Shown here one piece after another: positions 22,220 to 31,641 of a stretch of DNA of 64,000 nt. This DNA comes from Penium margaritaceum. Lineage: Eukaryota; Streptophyta; Zygnematophyceae; Desmidiales; Peniaceae. Within the stretch, counting starts at the first letter, position 1; each line of letters begins with the position of its first letter. Where the stretch lies: contig SZWC01006753.1 in the NCBI GenBank assembly GCA_023375785.1, positions 18,903-82,902 of the forward strand, written 5' to 3'. The translations under genes were made by a program, and so were the position numbers. The notes under the pieces were generated by a model. That model was not told where the DNA came from. It did no database searches and was given only the letters and a program-made list of their open reading frames with translations.

Positions 22220-23004
22220 CTCCCTTGCAGCTCTGTCCATGAATCATTCATTGGGCTCCATTAATGCCTTGTGGCTCACCCTTCCTCTGCCGAACTTTGC
22301 ATGCCAAAACTACGAATGCTTGCATAGTGCAAGTCTCTCTCCAGTGGCTTGGTCATGCACTCAAAAATCATGATCTTGGTTCCGTAGTGCTACAAGTCGA
22401 CCACGTTTGTCATGACCAGGTCTTGTGAGTAGTGGTCATGTATTTTCATGTGCTTCATTTGCCGAGAGATGATTTCATCTTCAACCATCAATATGGTGCT
22501 CATGTTGTCCACGTGTACGACCGTGGGGTCCTTCTGTGGGATTGTCATCTCGCCTAGCAAGCTACGCAGCTACTGAGTCTCCTTGCACGGCTCAGAGAGA
22601 GCAACATACTCTCCATCAGTTGTGGACACAGAAACACAATTATGCTTCGTGCTGGCCCATGAGACGGCATCGCCGTACAAAATGCACACGTATCCAAAGG
22701 CGGATTTGCGACCGTCAAGATTTCCTCCCAATTCGTCGTCAGTATAGCACTTCATGCGGAGCGGGTCCGTACCTTCTTGGCCTCCAAGGACGAGGCCCAT
22801 GTGACATGCATTCTTCAGGTAGCACAAGATGTGCTTGATTGCATGCCAATGTTGTGGCCCTGGATTGGCCATGAACCTGCTCACTTGTCCCACAACATAG
22901 CAGATATCCGGACGAGTCCCTACCATGGTGTACATGACGCTATCCACTGTGGACTGGTAGTGGATGTCTTGCATCTCCCTTCGTTTTTCTTCATTGCTTG
23001 GCAA
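22220..23004 (-). pseudogene. E3 copia RNase H
   Basis: Open piece 22570-23004 (144 aa): YQSTVDSVMYTMVGTRPDIC (end of RT), then RNase H blocks CYTDDELGGNLDGRKSAFGY, DAVSWASTKHNCVSVSTTDG and EYVALSE. The remainder of RNase H continues toward the 3' LTR in decayed form. Fossil; broken. Confidence 0.8.
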
Positions 23005-23940
23005 TATGGAGGCCTCCAGCTTCGTATCAGTCGTTAGTGGGGTGCCAACAGGTTTTCATTCTTCCATGTAGTAGCGCTTTGATACCTCACCGATGTAAGT
23101 GGTTTGGTTGAGTTCGATTGTGCCTCTTGCTTGGTTGCGATGGATGGTGATCCCAAACAAGCATTTGAGAGGAACCATGTCCTTCATCTTTAACCTTTTG
23201 CTGAGGTTAGACTTCAGCTCACGCAGCAGCTTGATCGAAGACGAGCACATGATAAGATCTTCCACAAACAGTGCAACCAACATAAGCCCTCTCCCATTAT
23301 GGTGCACGTACATGCTCGGGTCATCTTGGCAATGCGCAAAGGAGAGACCGATCATGAAAGCATCCATCTCTTTATACCTCATCCTTGGGGCCTGTTTCAG
23401 CATGTAGAGCTCTTTCACCAACTTCCACACCTTGCCCTTGGGAGCTCTGACTCCTTTGCGCACCTCCTTGAGCATTTCCTTGTCAATCTTCCCATAAAGG
23501 AAAGCTGTCGTGTTGTCGATCTGGTGTATCCCCAGGTTTCTTTGTGACTGCAGAGGCAAGGAGAGAACGGATGGAGACAACGGTCACGATGGGTAGAAAC
23601 ATCTTGCCGTACTCAAAGCCCTGGCTTTGGGAAAACCCCTTAGTCACTACCCTCACCTTGAAGTTTTTTACTATGTCATCTTGCTTCTTCTTCACTCAAA
23701 CGACCCACTTGGATCCCACCACGAAGGCCTTGTCTGGTCTATCCACCAGGACCCACCTGCCGTTCTCATCAATGGAGGTGAGTTCGGTGTCTACGGCCTC
23801 CTTTCACTTGGCCGCATCTGGACCATTCATTGCCTTGGCCACTATGGATAGCTCTCCCTGAGCCAAGCACAGCTAGCTAAGGCTGGTCCAATCGTCCTCA
23901 TGTCACAAATGTGCTTTTTTTGGAAGCAAACTGTGTCGGG
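23005..23940 (-). pseudogene. E3 copia reverse transcriptase
   Basis: Open pieces 23056-23580 and 23483-23695 show KVRVVTKGFSQSQGFEYG, IDNTTAFLYGKIDKEMLKEV, LYMLKQAPR, DDPSMYVHHNG and LVALFVEDLIMCSS (YVDD position). These are Ty1/copia RT motifs. The rest of Pol resumes beyond the E4 array at 39988. Fossil; broken. Confidence 0.8.
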
Positions 23941-23988
23941 GTGCTGGTGTGGACTCTCATTTTGTTCTTGGTACTACCACATATGGTG

Positions 23989-23993
23989 GTAAG
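23989..23993. repeat. Left target-site repeat of E4 array (GTAAG)
   Basis: GTAAG lies immediately before the first E4 LTR and is repeated exactly at 39983-39987 immediately after the last one. It is a perfect 5-bp target duplication for the array as a whole. Confidence 0.85.
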
Positions 23994-24086
23994 TGTTGGC
24001 TCTAGTGGGTGTGGAGGCACCCTCAAGGATGCCTAGCTCTTGCTGGTTCACGCTACCAAGGTTTGGGGCAGCCATGGGACCAAGGG
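23994..24086 (-). repeat. E4 LTR copy a (partial)
   Basis: It begins TGTTGGCTCTAGTGGGTGTG exactly like the other E4 LTRs. The match ends around ...GGGGCAGCCA, beyond which hAT-flanking sequence and the N run follow. Confidence 0.8.
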
Positions 24087-24116
24087 TGCACACCAAAATA
24101 CAGGAATCGAATACAG

Positions 24117-24154
24117 GAATCGCGATTCCGACTCCTGTACGAGAATCGCGATTC
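24117..24154. repeat. Two 12-bp palindromes GAATCGCGATTC
   Basis: Perfect palindromes at 24117-24128 and 24143-24154, with a partial third copy (GGAATCG) near 24103. Short repeated motifs near hAT ends often bind transposase; that role here is inference. Confidence 0.6.
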
Positions 24155-24173
24155 CGATCTGATGCTCCAGAAT

Positions 24174-24303
24174 NNNNNNNNNNNNNNNNNNNNNNNNNNN
24201 NNNNNNNNNNNNNNNNNNNNNNNNNNNNNNNNNNNNNNNNNNNNNNNNNNNNNNNNNNNNNNNNNNNNNNNNNNNNNNNNNNNNNNNNNNNNNNNNNNNN
24301 NNN
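24174..24303. other. Assembly gap (130 N)
   Basis: A run of 130 undetermined bases within the left part of the hAT element. Its length may be nominal. Confidence 0.95.
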
Positions 24304-24803
24304 AGGTGGAGGTTCGAATCCGGTTGTTGTCATCCGAACTCTAGTCCAGGTGCATGCCCCCACCTCCCAATGTGCCACATGTGTCCATGCGGCATAATGG
24401 GTGGGTGAGTGGTGTACCCGCATTTCCGGCGTCCGTTCATTGGCAGGTATGGTGCTGCCAGCGCACACCAATCTGCCAAGTGTCTGGTGTTGCTCGATAT
24501 CCTGAGGATTGAGCAGGTCACGTCGATGTGTTGCATGTGGCATGCACGTGCTGGAGGCGAACAATCTGTGGACGTACGAGTTTACATCGCAAACCGGCCT
24601 GCCTTTCCACGTCAGAATCACTTGCCCGAGGCAAGTCGACAAGGCGAGTTCCCTCGTCGAATCGAACGGGGACAGACGGGACACCCCCCCCCCTGCGCTG
24701 GTTGGCAAGGCACACGCCACTGAGTTGCTCGCGGGCGGGCAACGTCACGTCACTGAGTCACGGGGTCCGACTGTCAGTTTCTTTCCCGACTCTGTCATTT
24801 CGG

Positions 24804-24832
24804 CCGAGCACTTGCTCGCAGCAAGTGCTCGG
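24804..24832. repeat. Perfect 13-bp hairpin just upstream of the hAT start codon
   Basis: CCGAGCACTTGCT (24804-24816) pairs perfectly with AGCAAGTGCTCGG (24820-24832) around a 3-nt loop, four bases before ATG 24837. In a transcript it would form a stable stem in the 5' untranslated region. Confidence 0.8.
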
Positions 24833-24836
24833 TGAG

Positions 24837-27835
24837 ATGGCTAATCAACCATCTCCAGCGGCTGTGGGTGCCTCCGAGACATCTCGCCCTCAACTTCTCA
24901 TGTCCCCGTCAACCCCAGCAGCAGACGGTGGCGCGAGTACCCCTGCACCAAAAGAAGCCACGCCTCAGCAGGTCGATGCCCGTAACAAGCCGCCGAGCCT
25001 GGTTTGGATAGTTTTCACGGTGATGGAGATTCAGGGGGAGTTGAGAGCCGCGTTCCAGCTGTGCCCGAACAGGAAGGGCTTGAAGGGCACCTTCAAGCGG
25101 AACCAGAGCAACACCAGTGGGATGTGGAAGCATCTCCGCTTGGCTCACCATGCGAGGTGGAAGGATTTGAAAACGCAAGAAGCGGCAGAGAAGCTGAGGC
25201 ATGCAACCGAGGCCGCCATGACGACTGCTAGCCTCCTGGACGGCTCCAACTCGGTCGTCGCCAGGTCTTGTGCGGGTGTTGGCATCGTGTTCAACAAGCG
25301 CTACTTTCTCAGCCTGCTGTGGAAGCATGTCGTGGACAAGAACGTTTCGTTCCTGTCCATGGAGTCTGTCTGGCTGCGTTGTGCCTTTCTGCACTGCAAT
25401 CCCCTTGCATATGTGCCCGGCCGCATGACCCTCGCCTGCCTCATTCGCCTTGGTGCTGCAGCATTCCACAAGCGCCTCATCAAGATCCTTGCAGAAGTGG
25501 AAAGCGGGGTGTCATCCACCACTGACGGTTGGCAATCTGATGCCAACGTCAAGTTTCTTGGTGTCACAGCACATTGGATCACCAACTGGCAGATGGAGAG
25601 CATTGCCATTGCCTTCCCTGCTCTCACAGACAGTGGCACTGGTGAGAATGTTTTCAAGGTGTTTGCGGAAGCAGTGCGGCAGTGGGGGTTGTGGGAGAAG
25701 ATGTTTTGCCTAACAGTGGACAACGACTCGGTGAATGACTCAATGGTCGACAACTTTCTTGTTCTCCAGAATGACAAGTTTGAGAAGCATGGCCACATCC
25801 GCTGCATGGGCCATGCAATGAACCTGGCTGTTCAGGACATGCTTGACAAGACCGCCTTGCAGGAGCAGCTGCGAACAGCGCGGGACATTTGCAGCTTTGT
25901 GAATCGTTCGGCCAAGAGGGAGGCGTCGCTGGATGCAGCATGTGCTGCCGCCGGTGTACAGTACCTGCAGCTTCATGTGGACACACCCACCCGGTGGAAC
26001 AGCACGCTGGATATGTGCACCAGGGTGGTGCACATCAAGAGCGTGCTGGAGCCCTGGCTGACGGTGAAGGCGCCGCACCTCAAGCCAAGCGGCAACGGCT
26101 GGGAGCTGCTTGGCTTGGTAACGGCCATCCTCAAACCTTTCAAAGGCTTCACGGAGGACATCAGTGGGCAACAGTACCCGACATTGTCCCTGTTCATCCC
26201 CTTCTTCATGGTCATCCTTGCTAAGATGCACCAGTGGCAGGTGCATCTTAGCTCCGTACATTATTCTCAATTTGTGCAACCCTTGTTGTGCCTCATTCCA
26301 GTCACTGAATGCATGGACTGAGGGTCTGGACTGAATGTGTCGGGTCAATGCATGGACTCAGTGCATAGACTCAATGCATGGACACAATGCATGCACCAAT
26401 TGTCATGTATGCATTGTGTGCTTTAGATGTGTGTTTTCACATAGTGCATACTTTGTGCAGGTGAAGGTGGTCAACGCCGAGAAAAAGCAGAACCTGCGGA
26501 AGGACCTTGATGCCACCGAGAGGCTCCTCATTGAACTGAAGCCAGGTTTCAAAGCGGTGGTGGACAAGGTACCCCAGGTTCCAGTACTTGCATTCCATTC
26601 ATTACTTTCATTTTCTCAGTCCATACTTGCATTCCATTCATTGCTTTCATTTTCTCAGTCCATACTTGCATTCCATTCATTGCTTTCATTTTCTCAGTCC
26701 ATGTCATGCAAGCATGCCATGCAATGGGTCAACGCATTCATTCCTTGCTTGTGCTTTGCTCTTGTAACAGGTCGAGAAGTATGTGAAGAAGCTGTCGGTG
26801 CGCCATGTTGTGGCCACAGCAATTGATCCATGCTTCCGCTTCCGATTTTTTGAGAGGGTGCACAAGCTGATGGGCATCAAAACGGCGGTGGATTTGGAGG
26901 TGAAGGTGGTTGAGGAGTTGAAGCCGTACAATGACCGCGTCATGGAGCGTCTTCGTGCTGCAGCAGCTACTGCTGAAGCAGCGGCCGAGGCTGCAGCTGC
27001 TACTGCTGCGGTTGCCGCCTTGGATGAGGACATGGGCGAGTCCGCAGCTGCTGTGGGTGGAAGTGCTGTGACTGGCAGTGCAGTTGCAGCTTCTCCTGCA
27101 ACTGCAGCAAGTCAGCTTACAAGCCCAGCAGCAACAACAAAGAAGGGCAGAGCAACACGTGTGAAGAAGACCATGGTTGAGGCAGCATTGGAGGATCCGA
27201 TGGAGGAGTTGTTTGAAGAGCCTGACCCCACTCCAACAGAGAAGGAGCCAGATTCACTTGAGACGGAGGTGGATGAGTGGAAGAAGGAGGAACGCCTTGG
27301 ATGCCGCAGCAACATCCTTCAGTACTTCAAAGACAATGCAATGAAGTTTCCAACGTTTGCTCTCTGTGCTCTTGATGTGCTTGCAGTGCCTGCCATGAGC
27401 ACTCCGAGTGAACGTATGTTCAGTCTTGGAGGCCGTGTCATCACAGACATCCGCCACTCGCTCAGCAACATGACCGTGCAAGATGTGCTCACCCTCAAAA
27501 CATGGATCAATGATCCAACACTTGTCAACTTCACTGTTTCTCCCGATGGTTTAGTTGCACCTGAGCTGCAGGAAGTGGAGCACGCAGAGAAGGCAAGGCG
27601 GCGGGCGACACGGCGCAGGGATGTGCGTAATCTGACAACCCCAGGTCTCGCAGCGGCTGAAGGCAGCAGCAGCGATGAGGAGGATGAGGTCGATGGTGGC
27701 GGTGCAGAGGATGATGCCGATGACGAAGACGACGACGACGACGATGAGGAAGCCAAAGACGACGATGGAGATGAAGCGGCGGATGCCCTCAAGTCCTTCA
27801 CTCTTGACGATGAAGACGTCGTCGAGATGAGCTAG
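24837..27835 (+). CDS. hAT transposase, three exons, apparently intact
   Basis: Exons 24837-26240, 26461-26568 and 26771-27835 join in phase 0 through GT-AG introns (CAG|GTGCAT...GCAG|GTG and AAG|GTACCC...ACAG|GTC), giving about 858 residues. N-terminal part: a BED-like zinc finger (C76 with H99, H104/H105). Catalytic core: TTDGW (D230), TVDND (D295), then IRCMGHAMNLAVQDML. The C-terminal hAT dimerisation region has DVLAVPAMSTPSERMFSLGG, with E718 at the position of the third catalytic residue (compare Hermes E572). An Ala-rich insert (about residues 560-620) and a strongly acidic tail (DDEDDDDDDEE) are unusual. The protein would cut and paste the element in the nucleus. I chose MANQPS as start because it follows a GC-rich leader; the frame is open upstream to 24528. 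Confidence 0.8.
26581..26703 (+). repeat. 39-bp tandem repeat (three copies) in hAT intron 2
   Basis: Three near-identical units of CATACTTGCATTCCATTCAT... span most of intron 2. The 39-bp period is a multiple of three, so the intron stays open in frame and would encode ILAFHSLLSFSQS repeats if retained. Confidence 0.85.
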
Positions 27836-28238
27836 GCAGTGTTAGGCTGTAAGGTGGTTCAAATTCAGACCAATACTCTTTTCTGTGCTTTGCTTTCCAT
27901 GTTGGCAGCTGGACAGTGGGGTAGGGGGGGGAGGGGCAGGGTCAACATGGCCCTGCCCCATGAAACATTTGTACTAGGTCAATTTTCTGTCCACTGCTTT
28001 ATGTAACATGTTATACTTCTATCAACTACGTTTCCAATCTTCACTTTTCCCATTCCTGTACAATGCAAGTAAGCATAGTGTGAATGTAATGTTTTATGCA
28101 TACAACATATGCAAATAGTGAGAAGGACATGAGCAAGTGTAAAACAGGCAAGTCTCTCTGTTTAGCACATGAATATGAATGCTAAATAGACACTAGCAGA
28201 GTTGCACAACTCTGCCAGAGTTGTGCAATGTCTGGCTC
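27836..28238 (+). other. hAT 3' flank, no gene
   Basis: AT-rich sequence after the transposase stop, with a G-rich run near 27920. A short inverted repeat (agagttgcacaactct, near 28198-28213) is followed by a second copy of the motif. I see no coding signal. Confidence 0.5.
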
Positions 28239-28475
28239 TCAATAGACAATAGACAATAGACAACAGACAATAGACAACAGACAACAGACAATAGACAACA
28301 GAAAATAGGAAAACCATAATGGACAGTAGACAAAAGCCTATACACAATAGACAATAGACTGTAGACAACAGAAAACAGACAAGAGACAACAGACAATAGA
28401 CAGTAGACAAGACTAGAGACAATAGAACAGGGATAAAATTCAATACACCATAGCAATAGACGATGTAGACAAAAG
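28239..28475. repeat. Degenerate minisatellite of CAATAGACAA units
   Basis: About 230 bp made of variants of a 10-11-bp unit (CAATAGACAA / CAACAGACAA). Minus-strand translations give repetitive VYCLLS strings, which are artefacts. It lies in the right part of the hAT element. Confidence 0.85.
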
Positions 28476-28575
28476 AGAATCGAGATTGCACGGGAGGAGT
28501 CGTGACTGAGTGCATTATTGAAGTTGACCTACAACTTGAAGTGATTAGGGCTGAGAATCGTGATTTCATTGGGAG

Positions 28576-28722
28576 TAAAGTCCCACTTCCAAAGGTTGAA
28601 GCCAAGTCCGTCAAACTTGGAGACGCCGATGCTCTCTTGCTCGGTCGGTGCCATAACGCGTGGCAGTAGTGTGAACGTTGTAGAGCTAGGGTCCCTCTAG
28701 GTACGTGGGACAATAACCCTTT
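28576..28722 (-). pseudogene. E4 partial unit: gag start and leader
   Basis: It matches 33583-33713 of the next unit, the minus-strand start of copia gag (SVSKFDGLGF region) and the leader up to the 5' LTR. It shows that a further E4 unit once stood here, now mostly occupied by the hAT element. Fossil. Confidence 0.75.
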
Positions 28723-29447
28723 TGTTGGCTCTAGTGGGTGTGGAGGCACCCTCAAGGATGCCTAGCTCTTGCTGGTTCACGCTACCAAGGTTTGGGGCAG
28801 CCAAGGGACACCAATGGTGAAGAGTGTGGAGCACAAGGATCACGGATGTGAGTGGTCAGAACACGTCGCATTCAGCACAACTGAATCGAAATACATTTTT
28901 GTTAGTTAGCATAGTAAGATTACATCAGATCCTTATAGCCTGTGATCTAAGATTTCCAACGCATCCAAGCACGCCTAAAACGGAGCAGTAGAGCCCCTGC
29001 TACGGCCGTCGAAGTAATCCTTGGTGGAGCCGCCCACCTTGCCTTGTACGCTAGGCAACGGGAGGCGCTTCGATGATGACCCGTCGAAGCGCCTTTCCTC
29101 GCCCAGAAGTCAAGGAGAAGTTCACCCTGGTCAAGGAGAACTCTCTGGTTGCTTCCTTTATGGCCCTGGTGCATTTGGAGCTCATTGGGGACGAACTCGG
29201 ATCACTGGTGGTGGATTATCCCGCCACCCATGGCGGGTACCAGATTCCACCCCCCCAACACCCGAATTTCGGGCTAGGCTAACTTTCTGAATACTCACTC
29301 AAATTGAGCGATTCAAAGCTCGATCCTGCATAAAAAAATCCAAGAAATCCAAATCTAAAGTCATATCAGGTGTTCGACCACTCCTCAGTGGTCGAACCAG
29401 GGATTACACTAAACGGCACTCATGGCAAGGGGCACACCATGTCAACA
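28723..29447 (-). repeat. E4 LTR copy b
   Basis: TGTTGGCTCTAG ... GTCAACA on the plus strand, 725 bp. It contains three perfect stem-loops: GTTCGACCACT/AGTGGTCGAAC (about 29370-29396), CCCGCCA/TGGCGGG (about 29218-29236) and AGGCGCTTCGA/TCGAAGCGCCT (29063-29073 with 29084-29094). It serves as 5' LTR of the partial unit's neighbour and 3' LTR of unit A. Confidence 0.85.
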
Positions 29448-29500
29448 ATCTCCCCCTTGCACCGCAGCCTTGATGCCCTGTCCTTGGATCCTATAGCATT

Positions 29501-29905
29501 TTAAACTTCACAACGCAGACTGAGCTCCATGCAGCTCACGTCGTGCCTGTCCTTGGGCTGTGCCTTGGTCATGGCATCGGCGAGCATGCGCTTAGTGCCA
29601 CAATGCACAATAGCCGAAACTCCCTTTGCCACCAAGTCCAGCGCGTAGTGATGACGGATCTCTATGTGATTGGTCCTCCTGTGCAGCACTGGGTTCTGGG
29701 TAAGGCTGATGTCAGTCATGTTGTCAACATTGAGTACCGTCGGCTTCCTTTGCGGCACGCCGATCTCCTTTAGCAGCCGCCTCAGCCACATCGCCTCCTT
29801 TGCGGCTTCCGCGAGCGCGATGTACTCCGCTTCGGTGCTGGACAGCGCCACGCAGTCCTGCTTCCTGCTTGCCCGTGAAACTGCGGCACCACCAAGCACA
29901 AACAT
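29501..29905 (-). CDS. E4 unit A copia RNase H
   Basis: 134-aa open piece: DCVALSSTEAEYIALAEAAK, MWLRRLLKEIGVPQRKPTVL, NVDNMTDISLTQNPVLH, the RTNHIEIRHHYALDLV block and ADAMTKAQPKDRH at the end. This is the complete C-terminal RNase H signature of a Ty1/copia Pol, which degrades the RNA strand during reverse transcription. It lies directly upstream of the polypurine tract (minus CAAGGGGGAGAT) and LTR b. Part of a broken unit. Confidence 0.85.
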   Translation of the reverse strand: MFVLGGAAVSRASRKQDCVALSSTEAEYIALAEAAKEAMWLRRLLKEIGVPQRKPTVLNVDNMTDISLTQNPVLHRRTNHIEIRHHYALDLVAKGVSAIVHCGTKRMLADAMTKAQPKDRHDVSCMELSLRCEV

Positions 29906-29917
29906 GTACCCCGACGT

Positions 29918-30886
29918 TTATTTTCTGTCATCCACATCACCAGCCCAGTCGGCATCCGAGTAGCCAACCAACTCGAGGGAGTCGTCACGTGCTCCCCCTC
30001 CAAACACGAGCTGCGACTGTTTTGTCGCCTTGAGATAGCGGAGGATCCGCGTCACCGCTTGCCAATGCAGCGGCCCGGGGTCAGCAATGTAGCAGCTCAC
30101 TTTGCCCTCCGCGAAGGCCAGGTTGGGCCGCGTTGCCACCATGGCGTACATGATGCTCCCCACTGTGGACTGGTATGGCACACCTTCCATTTCCTCCTTC
30201 TCCTCGTCCATGCTCGGGCCCATGCTCGAGCTCAGCTCACACGTGGTGGTCATGGGTGTGCCGATGGGGTTGCACTCATCCATGTTGTAGCGGCAGAGTA
30301 CCTCTTGCACGTACTTTGCCTGCCCCATCTCGAGCGTGCGTGCCTTGCGGTCCCTCTTGACGGCGGCGCCGAGGTAGTACTCGAGCCCGCCCATGTCGGT
30401 AATTTTGAACCGACCGCCCAGTTGCCGCTTCAGGTTCACCAACTCCTCCATGTCCGATGACACAAGGATGAGATCATCCACGTAGAGTGCCACGATCTGG
30501 TACAACCTCGGCTGCTTCCGCACGTTCACGCTGTGATCCGCCTTGCAGCGCTTGAAGCCAAGCTTGGCCATGAAGCCATCCATTTTCAGGTACCACATGA
30601 GTGGCGCTTGCTTCAGCCCGTAGAGCACCTTGCGAAGCTGGCATACCTTCCCCGGCGGCGCGTCCACCCCCTCCAGCACCTCCATGTAGACCTCCTTGTC
30701 CAGGTTGCCGTTGAGGAACGTAGTTTTCACGTCCATTTGGTGGACTTCATAGTCGCGCACCGCCGCCACCGAGAGGATGGAACGAATGGAGGCGAACTTC
30801 GCCACCGGCGCGAAGGTTTCATTGTAGTGTTCACCCTTTTGCTGGGCGTACCCCTTCGCGACTAGCCACGCCTTGTACCGCTCCAC
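29918..30886 (-). CDS. E4 unit A copia reverse transcriptase
   Basis: 322-aa open piece. RT blocks: ERYKAWLVAKGYAQQKGEHY, APVAKFASIRSILSVAAV, the QMDVKTTFLNGNLDKEVYM block, LYGLKQAPLMWYLKMDGFM, ADHSVNVRKQPRLYQIVAL and YVDDLILVSSDMEEL with an intact YVDD box. It continues into RYIADPGPLHW-type connection sequence and the beginning of RNase H. Unit B carries a close copy at 35698-36504. Part of a broken unit. Confidence 0.9.
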   Translation of the reverse strand: MERYKAWLVAKGYAQQKGEHYNETFAPVAKFASIRSILSVAAVRDYEVHQMDVKTTFLNGNLDKEVYMEVLEGVDAPPGKVCQLRKVLYGLKQAPLMWYLKMDGFMAKLGFKRCKADHSVNVRKQPRLYQIVALYVDDLILVSSDMEELVNLKRQLGGRFKITDMGGLEYYLGAAVKRDRKARTLEMGQAKYVQEVLCRYNMDECNPIGTPMTTTCELSSSMGPSMDEEKEEMEGVPYQSTVGSIMYAMVATRPNLAFAEGKVSCYIADPGPLHWQAVTRILRYLKATKQSQLVFGGGARDDSLELVGYSDADWAGDVDDRK

Positions 30887-30899
30887 CTTCCCCTCCTTG

Positions 30900-31641
30900 G
30901 TGAGCTTCTTCTTGAAGGTCCACTTGGAGCCGATGATTTTTGCACCCTCCGGCCTGTCAATCAGCTGCCAAGTGCCATTCTCTTAATGGGAGGCGAGCTT
31001 AGATTTTATAGCTCCCTCCCACTCAGCCCCATCCTTCCGCTGCAACGCCTCCTTGATGGTCTCGGGCTCCTCTTGCGCAAAGAAGCTCGAGTGAGCCCAG
31101 TCCAGATGCCCTCTGCGGCATCGTACCTCTTTGCCGTCCTCCTTGCGCGTACGCTTCTCTGGGGCTGCTGCTATTGGGGCTGCTGCCGCTGCTGCCGTTG
31201 CTGTTGCTGCTGCTGCCCCCTCATGGTGCCACTCGCACCGCTGGCCTGCTCCCCCTCTCTTGGGGAATGTGGAGATGCGGGCTCACTCCCCGCCTCCTTG
31301 TTTATCTCCACTGCTGCCGGCGCTTCAGACTCGTTGTCCGACACGGCTGAATGCAAATCAGCCACTCCCACATCGCCTAGATGGTTCTCGCCGGCTGGAG
31401 CTGATGGGACGTCACCCTCTTTTGCGTCCTCCGGCGTCTCCCCCTCAAGGAGTGGCAGCCACTCCCCACGTTTGGAGAGACCCGCGTCCTTGTCCGTCCA
31501 ACGGCTGGCCTCGTCGAACGTGACGTCGTGACTCTTCACGATCTGCTGCCTCCGCGGGTCGAAGAGCCGGTACGCCTTGCTCCCGCTCTCGTACCCGACG
31601 AAGATACACCGGCGAGTCCGCAGGTTCAGCTTGCCCCGCCC
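30900..31641 (-). pseudogene. E4 unit A Pol linker between integrase and RT
   Basis: Minus-strand piece 31171-31539 (122 aa) is acidic and Glu/Ser/Ala-rich, with a Gln run near its end. It is preceded by the DVTFDEASRWTDKDAG motif typical of the copia integrase C-terminal region. Such linkers are poorly conserved. A near copy lies at 36600-37083. Confidence 0.7.

Larger units (their letters stand above)
24087..28575 (+). mobile_element. hAT DNA transposon inserted in the E4 partial unit
   Basis: A complete hAT-type transposase gene (24837-27835) lies inside. The left side has palindromic GAATCGCGATTC motifs (24117-24128 and 24143-24154) next to the N run. The right side has GAGAATCG motifs near 28483 and 28552, before E4 gag sequence resumes at about 28576. 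I could not fix the terminal inverted repeats or an 8-bp target duplication, so the ends are approximate. The gap at 24174-24303 hides part of the left side. Confidence 0.65.

Noticed and set aside
24306-24345. GGTTCGAATCC just after the N run looks like a tRNA B box
   Set aside because: The flanking bases do not form a T stem (GGAGG against CCGGT) and the preceding sequence is in the gap, so no tRNA can be supported.
26335-26826. 163-codon plus-strand frame with repeated LAFHSLLSFSQS
   Set aside because: It reads through introns 1 and 2 of the hAT transposase; canonical splice sites explain the region better.
28239-28475. Possible CRISPR-like array
   Set aside because: Units are short, degenerate and contiguous, with no spacers, in a eukaryotic transposon; it is a minisatellite.
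29021-29290. 89-codon plus-strand frame recurring in every E4 LTR
   Set aside because: It lies inside the LTR hairpin region and is repeated only because the LTR is; no protein motif.
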